DNA from: Anderseniella sp963700885
Lineage (GTDB): Bacteria > Pseudomonadota > Alphaproteobacteria > Rhizobiales > Aestuariivirgaceae
Reading direction: 5' to 3'
Assembly (NCBI GenBank): GCA_963700885.1
Contig: CAVOZJ010000005.1
Location: forward strand, 62,001-126,000
Length of the DNA stretch: 64,000 bases
The notes beneath the pieces were generated by a model. That model did not search any database. It was not told the DNA's origin and was given only the letters and a program-made list of their open reading frames with translations. This document shows positions 58,963 through 64,000 of this stretch, piece after piece. The translations under genes and the position numbers were made by a program. Position 1 is the stretch's first letter, and every line of letters starts with the position of its first letter.

Positions 58963-59973
58963 ATGAAGCTTCACAGACGGGTCGTCGCATGTTGCCTGTC
59001 GGTCTTCATGGTTTTGCCGGTTTACGACGCAGTTGCTCAGGACCACTCGATATCACTGACCGCCACTGCGCGAAACTTTGCCCGGTTTGGCAATGGCAAC
59101 CTGCCGTCAGGCCTCACTTTTCTGGGCGGGCTGACACTTGCCAGCGACAACCGGAATTTTGGTGGCTTTTCCGGCCTGGAAGTGTCGCGTGACGGACAGC
59201 GTTTTGTCAGCGTCAGTGACGGTGGCAACTGGCTGACCGGCCGTTTCGTGTACAGCGACGGCCGTCTGAGCGGCATTGCCGATGCGCGTCTTGCGCCGAT
59301 ATTGAACCACCAGGGCAGGGCAGAGAAACGGGGATCGCGATCGGATGCCGAAGCTGTCGCGGCATGGACTTCGAAAGGCATTGACGGCAAGTTGATAGTC
59401 GGATTCGAGCGGCGCCAGCGAATTGAACAATTTGACTTTGGCAAATGGGGTCTTGCAGCAAGGCCGCAACTTCTCAAAAGCCCCAGGGGCCTGTCTCACG
59501 GCCAGTACAACGGCGAACTTGAAGCCCTGGGGCGGTTTACAGAAGGACCCCTGAAACACCGGCTCATCGCAATTTCAGAACGCAATCAGACCGGGTCTGG
59601 CCAACTTCGGGGATGGTTGTGGCGCACCGGGGAAACCCACGAGTTACATATACCGCGGCACGAGGACTATCTGATTACCGGGCTTGCAATCCTGCCCGGC
59701 GGAAGGGAGATCATCACGGTTGAGCGCAGTTTCACACCACCTGTACTGGTCGGCATGGCCATGCGCAGCTTCTCGGTGGAAGAGCTTCAAAAACGCAACA
59801 CCGGACCTGGAAAACTTCTGTTCGCCGGCAGTCTGACCTCATACCAGATTGACAACATGGAAGGCATTGCGGCCCATCAGGATGAACGCGGTACAGTTAT
59901 CACTCTGATTTCAGACGACAATTTCAACAAGTCTGTACAGTCTACCGTGTTGTTCCAGTTTCGTCTGAATTGA
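58963..59973 (+). CDS. Esterase-like activity of phytase family protein
   Basis: 336 residues with a signal peptide (VVACCLSVFMVLPVYDAVAQ). The segments LGGLTLASDNRNFGGFSGLE, VSVSDGGNWLTGRFVYSDGR, RGSRSDAEAVAAW and MEGIAAHQDERGTVITLISD are typical of the PF13449 family, a beta-propeller of periplasmic proteins with phytase-like esterase activity in name only. The real substrate is unknown. It starts 19 bp after cobT on the same strand, so co-transcription is likely. Its stop lies 3 bp from the stop of a convergent gene. Confidence 0.82.
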   Translation: MKLHRRVVACCLSVFMVLPVYDAVAQDHSISLTATARNFARFGNGNLPSGLTFLGGLTLASDNRNFGGFSGLEVSRDGQRFVSVSDGGNWLTGRFVYSDGRLSGIADARLAPILNHQGRAEKRGSRSDAEAVAAWTSKGIDGKLIVGFERRQRIEQFDFGKWGLAARPQLLKSPRGLSHGQYNGELEALGRFTEGPLKHRLIAISERNQTGSGQLRGWLWRTGETHELHIPRHEDYLITGLAILPGGREIITVERSFTPPVLVGMAMRSFSVEELQKRNTGPGKLLFAGSLTSYQIDNMEGIAAHQDERGTVITLISDDNFNKSVQSTVLFQFRLN

Positions 59974-59976
59974 AAA

Positions 59977-60651
59977 TCAGACTTCGATACCACCGTCATA
60001 CTTGTCCAGAAAAGCCCCGGCACTCAACCGGGCCATATCATCCACCGCATCCGCCAGCCGGTCATGGCTCCAGTCCCACCATTTAAGCCGCAACAGCCGT
60101 TGTGCGATATCATGTTCAAACCGCCAGCGCACGAACCGCGCAGGTGTGCCGGCGACAATGGCGTATGGCTCGACATCGTGTGTCACAACTGCGCCTGCGC
60201 CAACAACTGCCCCTGTGCCTATCGTTAAACCGGGCAAGACGATGGCGCCATGACCTACCCAGACATCGTGACCCAGCACAACCCGGCCTTCTTCCATGCG
60301 TTGCTCCCGAAACCTGTGGTCGAGTTTCTTGTCCACGAAGTATTCGTTCGCCCGATAGGTAAACTTGTGCTGGCTGACCCGATGAACAGGATGATTGAGT
60401 GCATTGACGCGTACATCAGCCGCTATCGCACAAAACCTGCCGGTTTGTGTATAGATCAGTTCGCAATGGCGCTCGACATAGGAATAATCACCCAGTGAGG
60501 ACGAGCGCATCAGGACACGTTCCTTGACTTCGCAGAACCGCCCGATCCGGCAATCATGCAAAGCCGCCGATGTGTGAATTACCGGTTCACCATCGCGACT
60601 GGCGCCGGGCGAACGCCGCGCCGGGTCATTGTTTCTGGTTTTGCTGCTCAT
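59977..60651 (-). CDS. Hexapeptide-repeat acyltransferase (phosphonate/DapH-like)
   Basis: 224 residues. A left-handed beta-helix with hexapeptide repeats (IHTSAALHDCRIGRFCEVKE; VVLGHDVWVGHGAIVLPGLT; IGTGAVVGAGAVVTHDVEPY) and the conserved YAIVAGTPARFVRWRFE define an acyltransferase of the xenobiotic type. Members found near phosphonate genes (TIGR03308 type) have the same end. There is no phosphonate gene in the window, so substrate is open. It lies after the rpmB terminator and has its own start. Confidence 0.82.
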   Translation of the reverse strand: MSSKTRNNDPARRSPGASRDGEPVIHTSAALHDCRIGRFCEVKERVLMRSSSLGDYSYVERHCELIYTQTGRFCAIAADVRVNALNHPVHRVSQHKFTYRANEYFVDKKLDHRFREQRMEEGRVVLGHDVWVGHGAIVLPGLTIGTGAVVGAGAVVTHDVEPYAIVAGTPARFVRWRFEHDIAQRLLRLKWWDWSHDRLADAVDDMARLSAGAFLDKYDGGIEV

Positions 60652-60670
60652 TGCCGCATACCAACGATAG

Positions 60671-60696
60671 AAAAGACCGCCCCCTCGGGAGCGGCC
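60671..60696 (-). terminator. Terminator after rpmB
   Basis: On the minus strand GGCCGCTCCC and GGGGCGGTC form an imperfect hairpin followed by TTTTC. It lies between rpmB and the acyltransferase gene. Confidence 0.65.
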
Positions 60697-60731
60697 TGAA
60701 CAGTGTATCAGGTAAAAGGCGAATGACTAGC

Positions 60732-61025
60732 TCAGACAGCAGCAGTTGCAAGCTTCTTCTCGACCTGGCGTTTGACGCGCCTGGCCGACAGCGACAATTC
60801 CGTGTCACGTGCCTTGAGCAGGTATGCATCAAGGCCGCCGCGATGTTCGACAGAACGCAATGCCGCGGCTGATACCTTGAACGCGAAATCACGCTCAAGG
60901 CTTTCGCTCATCAGGTGCACCTGGCACAAATTTGGCAAATAGCGGCGGCGGGATTTATTATTCGCATGGCTGACATTGTTACCTGTCAGAACACCTTTGC
61001 CGGTCAATTCACAGCGACGCGCCAT
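60732..61025 (-). CDS. rpmB: 50S ribosomal protein L28
   Basis: 97 residues from ATG 61025, with GGAG 9 bp upstream. MARRCELTGKGVLTGNNVSH and ANNKSRRRYLPNLCQV are diagnostic. The length is at the long end for the family, as in other alphaproteobacteria. Only one cysteine of the zinc-type pattern remains (C5, C33), and the C-terminal helix is rich in basic residues. The promoter lies about 135 bp upstream, giving an unusually long leader with a hairpin. Confidence 0.97.
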   Translation of the reverse strand: MARRCELTGKGVLTGNNVSHANNKSRRRYLPNLCQVHLMSESLERDFAFKVSAAALRSVEHRGGLDAYLLKARDTELSLSARRVKRQVEKKLATAAV

Positions 61026-61124
61026 GTTGAGTACTCCAGTCTGTTCGGGTCGTCCGGTTGCCGCGCATGCCACATTTCGGGGCGAACTTGCGTGCTGGGA
61101 CCCACAGGGCCCATAAACACAAAG

Positions 61125-61144
61125 TCCGGCGTCAGCAGGCCGGA
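61125..61144 (-). promoter_or_regulatory. Hairpin in the rpmB leader
   Basis: TCCGGC and GCCGGA pair over 6 bp around an 8-base loop, about 10 bp after the predicted transcription start. It could help control L28 synthesis; this is inference. Confidence 0.35.
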
Positions 61145-61160
61145 TCAAATTCATCGGCTG

Positions 61161-61189
61161 TCTATAGGCAAGCATGCAACACCCGTCAA
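61161..61189 (-). promoter_or_regulatory. rpmB promoter
   Basis: The minus strand carries TTGACG (61184-61189) and TATAGA (61161-61166) separated by 17 bp. Predicted start is near 61154, leaving a leader of about 130 nt before the ATG at 61025. Confidence 0.7.
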
Positions 61190-61418
61190 GCCCGGTTTTC
61201 CTTTATGCTCCTTCCACCGTGTCCACACAGGCGCCAGCCATTCACAAATCGGGTTCAACACCTTGTGATATCCGCCGGAATGACCATATTCCCGGCACAA
61301 ACCGGATTTAGCAACATGGCCGGATATTCGAGGCGGATATTGCCTGTTCATCGACGGTTCAGCCATAATCAGGCTAGCATAAGTTTTGAAACACGGGATC
61401 AGGGACACAACAGCCACA

Positions 61419-62276
61419 ATGAGGACGGCCTTCATCAACACGGTCTCAGCGGCAACCGTCGCTGCTGCCGCATTCACATTCGCGTCTGCAGCCACTTCAG
61501 GTGCGGTGCTGGCAGCCGACAAGCTGGACGTTCAGTATGACCTTTACACGCGCGGCATCCGCATCTTCGCGCTGGGCTACTCGGCAGATATTGACCGGAG
61601 TTCCTTCAATTCGTCCGCAACGCTGCGGCCCAAGGGACTTGTTTCCCTTTTTACAGATCTGAAGATGGACATGAAATCTTCCGGCACTGTTTCACCCAGG
61701 GGGGTCCATTCCAGCGCCTTCAGCATGAACATCAGGGAAAAGGGCCGCAAGGGCAGTTACAGTGTCAACTTCGACGGTCTGGTTCCTGTCTCCAGCAAAC
61801 GCGATCCGGCGCTGAAGGAAAAAACCGAGGCAAAGGTCAATGCAGCTGCCGCCGAAGGTGTCCGCGACACGCTGGCCTCCATTCTGAACCTTTCCATAAA
61901 TCCGGAAAAAGATCCATGCAATGCCACATACCGTGTCTACAACGGCAAGGAAGTATTTCAGCTTGCCTTCCGCAAAATCGGGGACGACGTGTTTGGAAAG
62001 GACGCTGACGGCGTATACCGCGGCCCCGCCATCGAATGCAGCATGACCTACTCCCCTGTCGCGGGCCAGTCAGCCAGAGCAGAGGCCAGGCTTCGCAAAA
62101 ATCCACTGATCTTCAACGTATGGTTCGCCCCTGTGCGATCATCGGCACTGGGCAGGGACATGAATGTGCTTGTTGCCGCCACCGGCAAGATCAAGGGTAA
62201 GGATTTTGTGGCTTATGCCAGTCGCGCTACCCTGTCCGGCCGCCCTTTGAACGCCAAGTCCCTGGCCAGCAGATAG
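61419..62276 (+). CDS. DUF3108 domain-containing periplasmic protein
   Basis: 285 residues from ATG 61419, with a signal peptide (TVAAAAFTFASAATSGAVLA). DUF3108 covers most of the rest (YDLYTRGIRIFALGYSADID, then RPKGLVSLFTDLKMDMKSSG). Predicted beta-rich and exported; the function is unknown. The order rpmB, DUF3108, helicase is conserved in Rhizobiales. It is divergent from rpmB across a 393-bp gap that includes the rpmB promoter and leader. Longer start 61386 is possible but would spoil the signal peptide. Confidence 0.85.
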   Translation: MRTAFINTVSAATVAAAAFTFASAATSGAVLAADKLDVQYDLYTRGIRIFALGYSADIDRSSFNSSATLRPKGLVSLFTDLKMDMKSSGTVSPRGVHSSAFSMNIREKGRKGSYSVNFDGLVPVSSKRDPALKEKTEAKVNAAAAEGVRDTLASILNLSINPEKDPCNATYRVYNGKEVFQLAFRKIGDDVFGKDADGVYRGPAIECSMTYSPVAGQSARAEARLRKNPLIFNVWFAPVRSSALGRDMNVLVAATGKIKGKDFVAYASRATLSGRPLNAKSLASR

Positions 62277-62535
62277 AGGTTCCCTGATTGCTGCTTGTGC
62301 CTGACAATCACCTGAACCGCTATATATGGTGGGTGAACACAACATGAATCTGGAGTGATTCATGATTCGGTCATGACATGTTCCTGTTAGAATCCGCCAG
62401 CCCGGCGCAGGACAGCAAGTAATGGACTTGATTTCGCCATGCGCGCCACAGCGATGTTTTGGAACACATTCACGTACCGGTTGGCATGGTACAAAATTCT
62501 CCGCTCACCTTTCCCGGACCCCCGATAGAACCGAC

Positions 62536-64000
62536 ATGGACGCCCGCAGAAACGTCACCGCCCTCCTGGGACCAACCAACACTGGCAAGACCCATCACGC
62601 CGTTGAGCGAATGCTAGGCCATCCCAGCGGCATGATCGGCCTGCCCCTGCGCCTGCTGGCGCGGGAGGTATATGACAGGATTGTCGCCAGCGCCGGTCAG
62701 ATGTCGGTTGCGCTGGTGACGGGAGAGGAAAAGCTGATCCCGCCCTCGCCGCGATACTGGGTGTGTACTGTGGAAGCCATGCCAAACGACATTCCGGTTT
62801 CGTTCATGGCCATAGACGAAATACAGCTTGCCGCCGATACCGAACGTGGTCACGTTTTCACCGACCGGTTGCTGCATGCGCGCGGGCTTAACGAAACCCT
62901 GCTGCTCGGGTCGGCAACCATCCAGCCCATGCTGGAAAAACTGCTGACAGGTGTGAACTATGTCTCGCGCCCGAGATTTTCAAAACTCACCTTTGCCGGC
63001 CAGAAAAAGATTACCCGCCTGCCCAAACGCACAGCGATCGTGGGGTTTTCCGCGGGCATGGTTTATTCCGTCGCCGAACTGATCCGCCGCCAGAAAGGCG
63101 GAGCCGCAGTAGTGCTCGGAGCGTTGAGCCCGCGCACCCGCAATGCCCAGGTGGCGCTGTATCAGTCAGGTGATGTGGATCACATTGTAGCCACCGATGC
63201 CATCGGCATGGGACTGAACATGGATATTGACCATGTCGCCTTCGCCGCAACCCGGAAATTCGACGGCTTTCAGTTTCGCAATCTGACTGCTGCGGAACTT
63301 GGCCAGATTGCAGGACGCGCCGGCCGCTACATGAACGACGGGACATTCGGCCTGACGGCAGATGCAGTCAGCATCGATGCGCAAACCATAGAACAGCTCG
63401 AAGATCACCACTTTGAACCGCTGCGCGTTCTGCAATGGCGCAACCGGAACCTGAATTTTGCATCGCTGGACCGGCTGCTGGGTTCATTGAACGCCCTGCC
63501 CAACCGCGAAGGACTGACGCGTATAAGGCCTGGCGCAGATGTTGAAACCCTGTCCCTGGTTGCACAGGACCGGGAAATAACTGATCGTGCGGCAGGCAGG
63601 GATAACGTGGAACTGTTGTGGGAAACCTGCCAGCTGCCGGATTATCGCAATATCACCGGCAGCGAGCATGCCAACCTTGTCGCCACCATTTTCAGATACG
63701 TAGCCGACACCGGGCGCATCGACACCCAGTGGTTTGCCCGGCAGTTGGCGTATTGCGACAATACCAATGGCGATATAGATACCTTGTCAAATCGCATTGC
63801 CCATGTGCGAACCTGGACCTTCGTCGCCAACCGGCTGGACTGGCTGGACGACCCCGGTCACTGGCAGGAACTCACCAGGGCGATGGAAGACAGGTTGTCG
63901 GATGCATTGCATGAAAGGCTGACCCAGCGATTTATCGACAGGCGCACAAGCGTCCTGATGAAGCGGCTGCGTGAAAGGGAAGAGTTGATGTCGAGTGTCG
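62536..64000 (+). CDS. SUV3-like ATP-dependent RNA helicase, 5' part, cut by window edge
   Basis: At least 488 codons, running off the window. It has Walker A GPTNTGKTHHAVERML, a DEIQ box (MAIDEIQLAADTE), the SAT motif (LLGSATIQ), and motifs V and VI (IVATDAIGMGLNMDIDHVAF; QIAGRAGRYMNDG). The sequence matches SUV3-type superfamily 2 helicases, which in mitochondria unwind RNA for degradation; in bacteria the role is unproven. ATG 62536 has no clear ribosome site. An in-frame ATG at 62422 with AGGA 9 bp upstream would add 38 codons of doubtful sequence, so the start is open. It follows the DUF3108 gene on the same strand. Confidence 0.9.
   Translation, partial: MDARRNVTALLGPTNTGKTHHAVERMLGHPSGMIGLPLRLLAREVYDRIVASAGQMSVALVTGEEKLIPPSPRYWVCTVEAMPNDIPVSFMAIDEIQLAADTERGHVFTDRLLHARGLNETLLLGSATIQPMLEKLLTGVNYVSRPRFSKLTFAGQKKITRLPKRTAIVGFSAGMVYSVAELIRRQKGGAAVVLGALSPRTRNAQVALYQSGDVDHIVATDAIGMGLNMDIDHVAFAATRKFDGFQFRNLTAAELGQIAGRAGRYMNDGTFGLTADAVSIDAQTIEQLEDHHFEPLRVLQWRNRNLNFASLDRLLGSLNALPNREGLTRIRPGADVETLSLVAQDREITDRAAGRDNVELLWETCQLPDYRNITGSEHANLVATIFRYVADTGRIDTQWFARQLAYCDNTNGDIDTLSNRIAHVRTWTFVANRLDWLDDPGHWQELTRAMEDRLSDALHERLTQRFIDRRTSVLMKRLREREELMSSV

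Overview
The window looks chromosomal and comes from an alphaproteobacterium, most probably of the order Hyphomicrobiales (Rhizobiales). The evidence is the rRNA operon order 16S-tRNA-Ile-tRNA-Ala-23S-5S followed by an initiator tRNA, and several gene neighbourhoods I recognise from that group: prfA-prmC-DUF4167-clpB, ptsP-lysC/ubiG-DUF1178-nitrilase-grxC-comF, argJ-PpiC-secA, accA-xerD-aroK-aroB-CorC-bolA-J domain-cobS-cobT, and rpmB-DUF3108-SUV3-like helicase. The species cannot be named from this sequence.

Region by region. 1-1740 is a graveyard of accessory DNA on the 3' side of the rRNA operon: the start of a RelE/Gp49-type toxin gene cut by the window edge, a short C-terminal remnant that resembles Mrr-type restriction enzymes, an IS3 orfA scrap, and an IS481-like element whose transposase carries three frameshifts. 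1745-8220 is a complete rRNA operon on the minus strand with its promoter, boxA-like sites and both spacer tRNAs; a small 97-codon gene lies between 5S and tRNA-fMet. 8541-9716 is a degraded chimera: a SufR-like regulator that lost its last residues and reads straight into the remains of an MFS transporter.

10067-30400 is mostly housekeeping: an M23 peptidase, a DegP-like protease with a NudL-type Nudix enzyme, ClpB, a MOSC protein, translation release (prfA, prmC), a RodZ-like protein, PtsP and aspartokinase, then ubiquinone methylation, DUF1178, a nitrilase-family amidase, glutaredoxin, ComF and an NDUFAF5-like methyltransferase. 30660-36330 holds small stress-type genes, a heptanucleotide tandem repeat in a 5' leader, and the three-gene operon for the osmoprotectant N-acetylglutaminylglutamine amide (asparagine-synthase-like amidotransferase, GNAT/ATP-grasp synthetase, M42 peptidase).

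36387-47570 carries MutT, ArgJ, a SurA/PpiC-type isomerase with a strong terminator, SecA, and three L,D-transpeptidase-fold proteins around an SLC13-type permease. A structurally complete IS1380-family element with a TTAG target duplication (47681-49290) sits 20 bp beyond accA. 49307-64000 continues with fatty acid (accA), recombination (xerD), shikimate (aroK, aroB), cobalt chelation (cobS, cobT) and ribosomal (rpmB) genes, and ends inside an RNA helicase gene.

A family of about 45-bp palindromes framed by GATCAG...CTGATC occurs in two nearly perfect full copies, one divergent copy inside the rRNA spacer and two half copies. I found no CRISPR array, prophage or obviously new multi-gene system. 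The best leads are this palindrome family, the heptamer repeat in front of a coiled-coil gene, the regulator/transporter chimera, and the long rpmB leader with a hairpin.
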